Origin: Chitinophaga pinensis
GTDB lineage: Bacteria > Bacteroidota > Bacteroidia > Flavobacteriales_D > Crocinitomicaceae
Length of the DNA: 5,027 nt
Assembly (NCBI GenBank): GCA_945897765.1
Contig: CAMDGP010000178.1
Location: 1-5,027, forward strand
Direction: 5' to 3'
The translations under genes were made by a program, and so were the position numbers. The notes below the pieces were generated by a model. It did no database searches. It saw only the letters and a program-made list of their open reading frames with translations, and was not told the DNA's origin. This document shows, in pieces, positions 1-5,027 of this stretch. How positions within the stretch are numbered: position 1 is the stretch's first letter; each line of letters starts with the position of its first letter.

Positions 1-567
1 AATTTTGCAACGAATACGTTTTTCCGTCCAAATATTGTGTTGACTTTGTTTGGTTTTTTCCTTGTTTATGCTGGAATTAAATCAGCATTAGCAGGGGAGG
101 AGGACGAAGAACAAGACTATAATAAAGGATTAGGAGCTAAAATAATTCGTAAAATTATTCCTGTTTCAAGAAATTATCATGGTGATAAGTTCTTTATTCG
201 TCGAGGGACAAAACGATTCGCAACAAGATTACTTTTGGTAATGGTTGTAATTGAATCAACGGATTTAATTTTTGCTGTTGATTCGATTCCTGCAATTTTT
301 GCAATAGCACCTGATGATCCTTTTATCCTTTACACCTCCAATATTTTTGCGATTTTGGGTTTAAGATCGATGTATTTCTTATTAGCAAATTCAATTGATT
401 TATTTTCTAAATTAAAATATGGTTTAGCATTTATCTTAACTTTCATTGGTGTCAAAATGTTAATAGCACCAATTTATCATTTCTCATCTTCCATATCGCT
501 TTTAATAGTTCTTGGTGTGCTTTTTTTATCTATAATTTGGTCTGTTTTAGCCAAAGAAAAGAAATAA
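1..567 (+). CDS. TerC/Alx-family integral membrane protein, 5' end outside window
   Basis: The reading frame is open from the first base to the TAA at 565-567, giving the last 188 residues. TerC-family proteins are usually about 300 residues or more, so roughly the N-terminal half lies upstream of the window. The GTG at 37 lies inside the frame and is not the true start. The family signature is clear: E85-S-T-D88-L-I-F-A-V-D94-S-I-P-A (fragment numbering), then a DPF-xx-YTSN-xFAILGLRS block. Hydrophobic, probably membrane-spanning stretches lie near residues 13-31, 76-95, 110-135, 140-160 and 163-184. An acidic loop (EEDEE) at 33-37 precedes a Lys/Arg-rich loop at about 47-76. Homologues (E. 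coli Alx, TerC, Bacillus MeeF/YceF types) sit in the inner membrane; several are linked to Mn2+ efflux, and the conserved acidic residues are thought to contact metal. The substrate here is inferred only. No tellurite-resistance genes are visible beside it. Confidence 0.93.
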   Translation, partial: NFATNTFFRPNIVLTLFGFFLVYAGIKSALAGEEDEEQDYNKGLGAKIIRKIIPVSRNYHGDKFFIRRGTKRFATRLLLVMVVIESTDLIFAVDSIPAIFAIAPDDPFILYTSNIFAILGLRSMYFLLANSIDLFSKLKYGLAFILTFIGVKMLIAPIYHFSSSISLLIVLGVLFLSIIWSVLAKEKK

Positions 568-580
568 TTTTCTACTTTTT

Positions 581-608
581 AATGATTAGTTAATAGCTAA
601 TTCATTTT
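581..608 (+). terminator. Possible weak intrinsic terminator after the TerC-family gene
   Basis: AATGA-TTAG (581-589) pairs with CTAA-T-TCATT (597-606) around a 7-base loop, with one bulged T, and a short TTTT run covers 605-608. It lies 14 bases after the TAA of the membrane-protein gene. The stem is AT-rich and the U tract short, so termination may be inefficient. Confidence 0.4.
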
Positions 609-625
609 ATGGAATCTTCTCATTT

Positions 626-660
626 TCAAAGAGTCAGATTCAAGTTGTTTGATTCTTTGA
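626..660. other. Intergenic 12-bp hairpin of unknown role
   Basis: Bases 626-637 can pair with 649-660 in a 12-bp stem that includes two G-U pairs (633/653 and 637/649), leaving an 11-base loop. No U tract follows on the plus strand, so it is not a standard terminator. The ten bases CATTTTCAAA occur at 621-630, partly inside the stem, and again just after it at 665-674. It could be a transcript-end structure, a small RNA part or chance in AT-rich DNA. Confidence 0.35.
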
Positions 661-703
661 GTTGCATTTTCAAAAAATATTACTCCTTTTTTCTACCAAA
701 GAC

Positions 704-733
704 TTGCCAATATTCAAAGTATTACTACTTTTG
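704..733 (+). promoter_or_regulatory. Bacteroidota-type promoter of the tRNA-Ser gene
   Basis: TACTTTTG at 726-733 matches the Bacteroidota -7 consensus TAnnTTTG exactly. A TTG at 704-706 fits the -33 element with a 19-base spacer. Counting from the -7 box places the transcription start near 737, next to the first base of the mature tRNA (738). The same octamer is used by the promoter at 3066-3099. Confidence 0.7.
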
Positions 734-737
734 TCGC

Positions 738-825
738 GGAGAGTTGGCAGAGTGGTCGATTGCGGCAGTCTTGAAAACTGTTGAACTGCGAGGTTCCGGG
801 GGTTCGAATCCCTCACTCTCCGCCA
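738..825 (+). tRNA. tRNA-Ser (anticodon UGA), CCA encoded
   Basis: An 88-base class II tRNA. The acceptor stem pairs 738-744 (GGAGAGT) with 815-821 (ACTCTCC), the discriminator is G822 (typical of bacterial tRNA-Ser) and CCA is encoded at 823-825. The anticodon stem pairs 765-769 with 777-781, and the loop 770-776 places TGA at 772-774, so it reads UCA and, depending on wobble modification, other UCN codons. A long variable arm (GAAC 783-786 with GTTC 793-796) identifies the serine type. The T stem pairs 798-802 with 810-814 around TTCGAAT. The D stem is short (747-749 with 761-763). It appears to be a single transcription unit with its own promoter and terminator. Confidence 0.97.
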
Positions 826-828
826 AAA

Positions 829-866
829 CAAATGCTGTTCGATTTACGAATGGCATTTTTTGTTTT
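829..866 (+). terminator. Intrinsic terminator of the tRNA-Ser unit
   Basis: Bases 830-841 pair with 847-858 in a 12-bp stem that includes two G-U pairs, closing a 5-base loop (842-846). The 3' arm runs into a T-rich tail (TTTTTTGTTTT, 856-866). It begins a few bases after the encoded CCA, so the primary tRNA transcript should have a short 3' trailer. The 5' arm of this hairpin is duplicated near 1000-1011 without its partner arm. Confidence 0.8.
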
Positions 867-966
867 AGGTTATTGCCAACTTTTTCAGTTGAGCAATTAA
901 CTAAAATTAAAAAGGACACGAATGCAAAGCATGGCAGTATTTGTTTTGTCTCTAAACCCATTCTAA

Positions 967-1021
967 GGGTTCATAAAATAATCCCACTCTCCGCAAAAGC
1001 AAATGCTGTTCATTTTACGGA
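967..1021 (+). repeat. Decayed duplicate of tRNA-Ser 3' end plus terminator 5' arm
   Basis: Positions 982-1021 align with 809-850 (the end of the T stem, the acceptor 3' strand, the CCA region and the first terminator arm). There are only about three substitutions and three small gaps across about 42 columns. The shared blocks are ACTCTCCGC (986-994 versus 815-823) and AAATGCTGTTC (1001-1011 versus 830-840). Similarity reaches back into the T arm: GGGTTC at 967-972 matches 800-805, and CCC at 983-985 matches 810-812, with about six extra bases in the loop. The copy lies about 171 bases downstream. It lacks the 5' half of a tRNA, has lost one C of CCA, and has no 3' terminator arm, so it cannot be functional. 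It could be a relic of a tandem tRNA duplication or a right-hand attachment site left by a lost integrated element. The remaining bases between 867 and 1081 show no gene. Confidence 0.75.
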
Positions 1022-1081
1022 AAGAAGTTTCAACATTTTTTATGCTGTAATTGAAGAGATTGATAAACTTATAAAAAGAAA

Positions 1082-2032
1082 TTATTTTGCAGTGTTTTCA
1101 AAGTATACATCCACATTTTTTTGAATGCGCGCTTGAATATCTGAAGTGTCTGATTTAACAAAATCTTTTCCTGTGATGCGTTCATACAATTCGATGTAGC
1201 GATCGGTGATTGTTTGCACAAATTCATCCGGCATAAATGGCATCGTTTGACCTTCTAAACCTTGGAAACCATTTTCAATCAACCATTGGCGAACGAATTC
1301 TTTCGACAATTGCTTTTGCGCTTCATCATTCGCTTGGCGTTCTTCGTAACCTTCGGCGTAGAAATAACGAGAAGAATCAGGCGTATGAATTTCATCAATC
1401 AAAATCACTTCACCATTGCGCAATCCAAACTCATATTTTGTATCTACTAAAATCAATCCACGAGCTGCTGCCATTTCAGTTCCACGTTGAAACAAAGCAC
1501 GTGTATATTTTTCCATTTGAACGTAAATGTGTTCTGGAACAACGCTATTTGCAATAATATCTTCACGTGAAATGTCTTCGTCATGTCCTTCTTCTGCTTT
1601 ACTTGCTGGAGTTATTATTGGCTCAGGAAAACGATCATTTTCTTTCATTCCTTCTGGAAGAGCAACACCACAAAGTGAACGTTTTCCCAATTTGTATTCA
1701 CGTGCAGAATGTCCAGCTAAATAGCCACGAATTACCATTTCCACACGAATCGGTTCACATGCAAGACCAACAGCCACACTTGGATCTGGAGTTGCAATCA
1801 ACCAATTTGGAACGATGTCTTTTGTTGCTTCAAGGAACATAGTTGCCACTTGATTTAACACTTGACCTTTGTAAGGAATTCCTTTCGGTAATATGTGGTC
1901 GAAAGCTGAAATTCTATCGGAAGCCACCATCACTAATACGTCATTTTCAAGCGTGTAAACATCACGAACTTTCCCGTGGTAGACTGCTTTTTGACCTTTA
2001 AAATTAAATTCCGAAGAAGTTATTGCATTCAT
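1082..2032 (-). CDS. purC: Phosphoribosylaminoimidazole-succinocarboxamide (SAICAR) synthase PurC
   Basis: A cytosolic enzyme of de novo purine synthesis that joins CAIR and L-aspartate with ATP hydrolysis to give SAICAR, ADP and phosphate. The 316-residue product matches the longer, roughly 300-residue form of the family; the shorter bacterial form is about 235-240 residues. Visible motifs are G20-K-V-R-D-V-Y26 (nucleotide-binding N-lobe), S38-D-R-I-S-A-F-D45, E98-M-V-I-R-G-Y-L-A-G-H108 (SAICAR synthetase signature 1 region), the P138-xx-TPASKAEEGHDE loop, L195-V-D-T-K-Y-E-F-G203 (signature 2) and I212-DEIHTPDSSRY. All look intact. The ATG at 2030-2032 overlaps the TGA of the upstream phoH gene in an ATGA tetranucleotide, which fixes the start and suggests translational coupling. 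No separate promoter is evident, so expression probably depends on phoH transcription. No strong intrinsic terminator was found after the stop. Confidence 0.98.
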   Translation of the reverse strand: MNAITSSEFNFKGQKAVYHGKVRDVYTLENDVLVMVASDRISAFDHILPKGIPYKGQVLNQVATMFLEATKDIVPNWLIATPDPSVAVGLACEPIRVEMVIRGYLAGHSAREYKLGKRSLCGVALPEGMKENDRFPEPIITPASKAEEGHDEDISREDIIANSVVPEHIYVQMEKYTRALFQRGTEMAAARGLILVDTKYEFGLRNGEVILIDEIHTPDSSRYFYAEGYEERQANDEAQKQLSKEFVRQWLIENGFQGLEGQTMPFMPDEFVQTITDRYIELYERITGKDFVKSDTSDIQARIQKNVDVYFENTAK

Positions 2033-3051
2033 TTTTCGTCGCGTTTATCTTTATAAAATTTCCTCTTTTCTTCAGCTACTGCTGCTTCTTTTTTCTTTTC
2101 TTCAGCTTCCACTTCGTCAAAAGCTTGCACGATTTTCTTTACCAAACCATGGCGAATGACATCACTTTGTCCGAGACGAACGATTCCAATTTCGTCAATA
2201 TCTTTTAGTACATCTAGTACGTAGGCCAAACCTGATTTTTGTTTGTGCGGTAAATCGACTTGGGACATATCGCCTGTAATCACAAATTTCGCAGTCATTC
2301 CCATTCGAGTTAGGAACATTTTCATTTGCATCGGAGTGGTATTTTGCGCCTCATCTAAAATCACGAAAGCTTTGTCCAAGGTTCTACCACGCATGAAGGC
2401 AAGCGGAGCAATTTCAATCACACCAAACTCCAACATATCTGCTAATTTCTCGGCAGGAATCATGTCACGCAAGGCATCGTATAAAGGCATCAAATAAGGA
2501 TCGAGCTTTTCTTTCAAATCTCCTGGAAGGAAACCTAAATTTTCTCCTGCTTCAACTGCTGGACGAGTCAAAACGATTCGTTTCACTTCCTTAGCTTTTA
2601 AGGCACGAACAGCAAGCGCAACGGCTGTATATGTCTTCCCTGTACCTGCTGGTCCAACAGCAAAAACCATATCGTGTTTATCAACGGCTTGCACCAATTT
2701 CTTTTGATTGACCGTACGCGCTTTGATTTTCGCACCACCATTTCCGTGCACCAAAGTTTCAGAGCCATCGTCGTTAGAAAGCATTTTGGAACCGTCAACC
2801 AACATCAAATTATCGATATTGTTTTCTGTTAAGTGATTGAATTTGTGGTAATGTTGCACCATTAAATTGAACTTTCGTTCAAATTCATCCATTACTTCGT
2901 CGTCGCCTATTAATGAGATAACATTTCCCCGAGCAGTGATTTTAAGCTTAGGGAAAAACGTTTTGATGTGTCTGAAGTTGGCATCGTTAACACCAAATAA
3001 TTCAGCAGGATTTACGCCTGTAATTTCTAAATTTCTTGTTCCAGTATTCAA
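2029..3051 (-). CDS. phoH: PhoH-family P-loop ATPase (PhoH/YbeZ-like)
   Basis: A cytosolic ATPase of 340 residues. An N-terminal region (about 1-110) contains the FFPKLKITARG segment typical of the PhoH N-terminal, KH-like part. The ATPase core follows: Walker A G133-P-A-G-T-G-K-T140, T162-R-P-A-V-E-AGE-x-LGFLPGD, PLAFMRGRTL at 216-225, Walker B V230-I-L-D-E-A-Q-N237, T259-G-D-x-SQVDLP268 and S296-DVIRHGLVKKIV. The last 25 or so residues are Lys/Glu-rich and probably an unstructured or helical tail. E. coli PhoH was first described as phosphate-starvation-inducible, while YbeZ-type homologues are linked to RNA and ribosome metabolism through YbeY; the exact role here is unknown. The start is a TTG at 3049-3051: an in-frame TAG (3052-3054) abuts it, and the next in-frame ATG is at residue 54, inside the conserved domain. 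It is the first gene of a phoH-purC operon and diverges from the gene at 3141. Confidence 0.95.
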   Translation of the reverse strand: MNTGTRNLEITGVNPAELFGVNDANFRHIKTFFPKLKITARGNVISLIGDDEVMDEFERKFNLMVQHYHKFNHLTENNIDNLMLVDGSKMLSNDDGSETLVHGNGGAKIKARTVNQKKLVQAVDKHDMVFAVGPAGTGKTYTAVALAVRALKAKEVKRIVLTRPAVEAGENLGFLPGDLKEKLDPYLMPLYDALRDMIPAEKLADMLEFGVIEIAPLAFMRGRTLDKAFVILDEAQNTTPMQMKMFLTRMGMTAKFVITGDMSQVDLPHKQKSGLAYVLDVLKDIDEIGIVRLGQSDVIRHGLVKKIVQAFDEVEAEEKKKEAAVAEEKRKFYKDKRDEK

Positions 3052-3065
3052 CTATTTTATGGGTA

Positions 3066-3099
3066 TTTGTTTTGGGTTTATCGAATTACATTACTTTTG
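3066..3099 (+). promoter_or_regulatory. Bacteroidota-type promoter of the DUF62 gene
   Basis: TACTTTTG at 3092-3099 matches TAnnTTTG exactly. TTTG occurs at both 3066-3069 and 3071-3074, leaving 22- and 17-base spacers; either could act as the -33 element. The expected start near 3103 gives a leader of about 38 bases before the ATG at 3141. The site lies in the 89-base region between divergent genes. No equally good promoter for phoH was seen on the opposite strand. Confidence 0.6.
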
Positions 3100-3140
3100 G
3101 TAAAATTAAAAATTATTAGAAGACTGAATTCTGATTTTTT

Positions 3141-3992
3141 ATGCAAATCGTAACTTTAACAACAGATTCTGGCTTACAAGATTTTTACGTCGCGGCGATG
3201 AAAGGTGCTGTGCTTAAGAAATTGCCTAGTGCAAACATCATTGACATCTCACATTCTATTAAACCATTTGACGTTGCCGAGGCTGCTTTTCAGTTACATT
3301 GTTGTTTTGAGGAGTTTCCCGAAGGAAGTATTCATATCATCGGAGTAGATAGCGAACCGAATTTGAAAGGGAATTCAATGAGTTTTCCAACAATAATGAA
3401 ATATAGAGGCCAATATTTTATTTCGAATGATAATGGTTTCTTTGGTTCTTTTTTAGATGAAAACGTTCCTGATGAGTTATATCGCTTTTCTTCAATTGCT
3501 TCTTTTCCTGAAATGTTAAAGTTCACGGCTAAAACTTGTTTTGTTGAATTGGCATCAAAAATTGCCCAAAACGTACCACTTTCAAGTTTTACTGAACCAA
3601 TTTTCACTTACAGGAAAGCCTTTTTGCAAAAACCAATTATTGAACAATACTTGATTCAAGGAACTGTTATTCATACAGATACTTTCGGAAACATTATCAC
3701 CAACGTTAAAAAAGCTGATTTTGAACGTTTTGGAGAAAATACACCTTTTATAATTTATTATGTTGACAAAAGCTACCATATTGATGTCATTTCGGAGCAT
3801 TATAATGATGTCGCAATGGGTGAACGTGTGGCGATTTTTAATAGTAACGATTTACTTGAAATTGCAATAAACAGAGGAGCTAATGGAAGTACTGGTGGCG
3901 CAACTAAATTGTTTGGTGTAAGAGTTGGAGACATTATTCGAATTGAGTTTATTCCTGATGGTTCTCGCACGGATATTCATTCCTTACTTTAA
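3141..3992 (+). CDS. SAM hydroxide adenosyltransferase (DUF62) family protein, divergent active site
   Basis: Characterised family members hydrolyse S-adenosyl-L-methionine to adenosine and L-methionine, and are related to the SAM-dependent fluorinase and chlorinase. The 283-residue length is normal. The N-terminal domain shows T5-L-T-T-D9-S-G, D14-FYVAAMKG22, D35-ISHSIKPFD44, H65-IIGVD70 and I94-SNDNGFF101. The C-terminal beta-barrel domain shows H178-TDTFGNIITN188, G227-ERVAIFN and I243-N-R-G-A-N-G-S, ending in VGDIIRIEF. The usual DPGVGTxRR loop is replaced by V69-DSEPNLKG, so the catalytic Asp (D70) is kept but the usual Arg is not visible. The usual HGRD segment aligns with T129-A-K-T, so the His also appears missing. 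I recall similar changes in other flavobacterial homologues, so this is probably a subfamily trait. Whether it is an active hydrolase is open. It is probably cotranscribed with the next gene, 4 bases away. Confidence 0.9.
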   Translation: MQIVTLTTDSGLQDFYVAAMKGAVLKKLPSANIIDISHSIKPFDVAEAAFQLHCCFEEFPEGSIHIIGVDSEPNLKGNSMSFPTIMKYRGQYFISNDNGFFGSFLDENVPDELYRFSSIASFPEMLKFTAKTCFVELASKIAQNVPLSSFTEPIFTYRKAFLQKPIIEQYLIQGTVIHTDTFGNIITNVKKADFERFGENTPFIIYYVDKSYHIDVISEHYNDVAMGERVAIFNSNDLLEIAINRGANGSTGGATKLFGVRVGDIIRIEFIPDGSRTDIHSLL

Positions 3993-3996
3993 TTTT

Positions 3997-4302
3997 ATGC
4001 TTACACGCATTGTTAAAATCACGTTTCAAGAGGATAAGTTATCGGAATTCTTCACACATTTTGATTCAGTAAAATGGAAGGTTGCCACTTTTCCTGGCTG
4101 TAAAGGCATGAAACTATTGAAAGATATAAATAATCCAAGTATCGTTATGACCTATAGTATTTGGGATTCAGAAGAAGCTTTGAATAATTATCGCGATTCT
4201 GAATTATTTGGTGAATTATGGCCTAAAATCAAACCTTGGTTTGCAGCTAAAGCCGAAGCATGGAGCGTAGAGGCGTATTTTGATGGCTTTCAAGCGAAAT
4301 AG
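3997..4302 (+). CDS. Small ABM-fold protein (antibiotic biosynthesis monooxygenase-like)
   Basis: The product is 101 residues from the ATG at 3997. The same frame is open further upstream, inside the previous gene, but this ATG follows the preceding TAA by 4 bases and gives the usual M-L-T-R-I-V-K start and family length of about 95-105 residues. It matches the dimeric ferredoxin-like alpha/beta barrel (ABM) family: beta strand 3-9, helix 11-30, F32-PGC-xGM-xLL, N45-N-P, V50-MTYSIWDSEEALNNYR66, then L74-W-P-K and W81-F-AAKAEAWS90. Family members include quinol and heme-degrading monooxygenases, but many are of unknown function. No heme-ligand motif or substrate can be assigned here. The position right after the DUF62 gene suggests cotranscription; a shared function is not established. 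Confidence 0.88.
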   Translation: MLTRIVKITFQEDKLSEFFTHFDSVKWKVATFPGCKGMKLLKDINNPSIVMTYSIWDSEEALNNYRDSELFGELWPKIKPWFAAKAEAWSVEAYFDGFQAK

Positions 4303-4304
4303 AA

Positions 4305-4334
4305 AATCAATTATTTACTTTAAATAGCTTGATT
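4305..4334. other. AT-rich hairpin between convergent genes
   Basis: AATCAA (4305-4310) pairs with TTGATT (4329-4334), and inside it TATTTA (4312-4317) pairs with TAAATA (4321-4326) around a 3-base loop, with a small T/GC internal mismatch. It starts 2 bases after the stop of the ABM gene. No U tract follows on the plus strand; on the minus strand the stem is followed by a short run of T. It may mark transcript ends of the convergent genes. The rest of 4303-4400 is featureless AT-rich sequence. Confidence 0.35.
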
Positions 4335-4400
4335 AACAATTGAATCCACTATTTTGTAATAACCTAAGCTTTGATTTTTTTTGAAGTAAAAAAATCGTTC

Positions 4401-5027
4401 TTATTCTTTTACAATCTTAAATACCTGGTCATTCACTTTTAAGAAATAAGCACCACTTTTTAATCCACTCAAATTTAACTTAAAGGAAGTTTTATCTGCT
4501 TTTTCCTTGAAATAAAATCGTCCTTGAATATCAAATAGTTGAATTAGATCATCTTCTTTAACTCCAGAAATTGTGATAAAATCCTTTGTTGGATTTGGGA
4601 AAATTAATAGATTATTTTTATCAGAAATTTCTTGATTTGACAAAGTACTACTTTCCGTCACTCTAAAATGATCGAATGCAGCTTCGGTTATGTTAATATT
4701 TGGATCTTCATCAGAAATTTTAACTGTTAATTGCATCGTATTCGTTATTGGTAATAAACCTGCAATTGGAATACTTATATATTCATAACTCATTAAATTT
4801 CCTTGAGGTGCTCCAATTTGATCTATTAGTACTGAATTTGTTCCATTGGAAAGAAAGATTTTTAAAGTATCATCAAATAAAAATGGACCATGAAAACAAA
4901 AGAAAGCACGTGCATAATTGATGTAAGGAGTTGAGTAGTTCGTTAAATCCATTTGTGGTGAAATCAACAAGGTTTGACCTTCATCTACATCGTCAAAATC
5001 AGCATTGAGATTTGGATTATTGCCAGT
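4401..5027 (-). CDS. Secreted protein C-terminus with T9SS type A sorting domain, 5' end outside window
   Basis: The frame is open from the right edge to the TAA at 4401-4403, giving the last 208 residues; the TTG at 4968-4970 is internal. Residues 1-19 are Asp/Asn-rich and run into a segment with TLLISPQMDL and PYINYARAF, a pattern seen in beta-sandwich (MAM- or jelly-roll-like) modules of Bacteroidota exoproteins. That module seems to end near A117-F-D-H-F-R-V. A linker of about 15 residues follows, then a T9SS type A sorting domain at about 140-208: L-I-F-P-N-P-T-K-D-x-I-x-I, L-F-D-I-Q-G-R, LNLSGLKSGAYFLKV and a final KIVKE. In characterised T9SS cargo this domain guides passage through the outer membrane and is removed by the sortase PorU. 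The catalytic or binding domain, and the signal peptide expected for a T9SS cargo, lie outside the window, so the function cannot be told. It is convergent with the ABM gene. Confidence 0.9.
   Translation of the reverse strand, partial: TGNNPNLNADFDDVDEGQTLLISPQMDLTNYSTPYINYARAFFCFHGPFLFDDTLKIFLSNGTNSVLIDQIGAPQGNLMSYEYISIPIAGLLPITNTMQLTVKISDEDPNINITEAAFDHFRVTESSTLSNQEISDKNNLLIFPNPTKDFITISGVKEDDLIQLFDIQGRFYFKEKADKTSFKLNLSGLKSGAYFLKVNDQVFKIVKE

Noticed and set aside
725..961. 78-residue minus-strand ORF over the tRNA
   Set aside because: It is the antisense translation of tRNA-Ser; its SEGFEPPEPRSSTVFKTA stretch comes from the tRNA complement and is a well-known false protein.
955..971. AACCC-7-GGGTT hairpin as a terminator for purC or the tRNA
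   Set aside because: The 5-bp stem has no U tract on either strand, and its right arm is better explained as the remnant T arm of the relic tRNA copy.
609..1124. 171-residue plus-strand ORF
   Set aside because: It runs through the hairpin, promoter, tRNA, terminator, relic repeat and into the end of purC; no domain and no plausible coding character.
1237..1842. Several plus-strand ORFs inside purC
   Set aside because: They are shadows of the well-conserved purC frame on the other strand.
2598..2798. Minus-strand 66-residue ORF inside phoH
   Set aside because: It is another frame across the Walker A region of phoH and has no recognisable features.
3101..3108. TAATTTTA on the minus strand as a -7 box for phoH
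   Set aside because: The final G is missing and no TTG sits at suitable spacing upstream; too weak to annotate.
3925..3996. N-terminal extension of the ABM-fold protein
   Set aside because: The extension overlaps the end of the DUF62 gene, adds a segment unlike the family, and the ATG at 3997 gives the usual length.

Overview
This window looks like an ordinary chromosomal stretch of a low-GC Bacteroidota bacterium, most likely of the order Flavobacteriales. Four things point there: a type IX secretion (T9SS) C-terminal sorting domain, two promoters with the Bacteroidota -7 box TAnnTTTG, no clear Shine-Dalgarno sites, and a phoH-purC gene pair beside a divergent SAM hydroxide adenosyltransferase gene. 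I recall that last arrangement from flavobacterial genomes. A Fluviicola-like (Crocinitomicaceae) genus is possible but unproven.

Layout, left to right. Positions 1-567 (+) hold the C-terminal part of a TerC/Alx-family membrane protein, cut by the window edge. Positions 568-737 are intergenic, with a weak terminator, a 12-bp hairpin of unknown role and a promoter. Positions 738-825 (+) are a complete tRNA-Ser(UGA) with an encoded CCA end, followed by a strong intrinsic terminator (829-866). Positions 867-1081 carry no gene but contain a decayed copy of the tRNA 3' end plus the first arm of its terminator (about 967-1021). Positions 1082-2032 (-) are purC and 2029-3051 (-) a PhoH-family ATPase gene; they form a two-gene operon joined by an ATGA overlap, with phoH first. 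A short divergent region (3052-3140) holds a promoter for the rightward genes. Positions 3141-3992 (+) encode a SAM hydroxide adenosyltransferase (DUF62) homologue, followed after 4 bases by a small ABM-fold (antibiotic biosynthesis monooxygenase-like) protein at 3997-4302 (+). Positions 4401-5027 (-) are the C-terminal part of a secreted T9SS cargo protein, cut by the right edge.

The genes are mostly housekeeping: de novo purine synthesis (PurC), probable RNA or ribosome metabolism (PhoH), SAM turnover (DUF62), metal homeostasis (TerC/Alx), decoding of UCA-type serine codons, and protein export. I found no CRISPR array, insertion sequence, phage or defence genes, and no convincing new multi-gene system. 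The observations most worth a second look are the relic tRNA repeat, the non-canonical active site of the DUF62 protein, and a tRNA promoter placed so close that the transcript may have almost no 5' leader.
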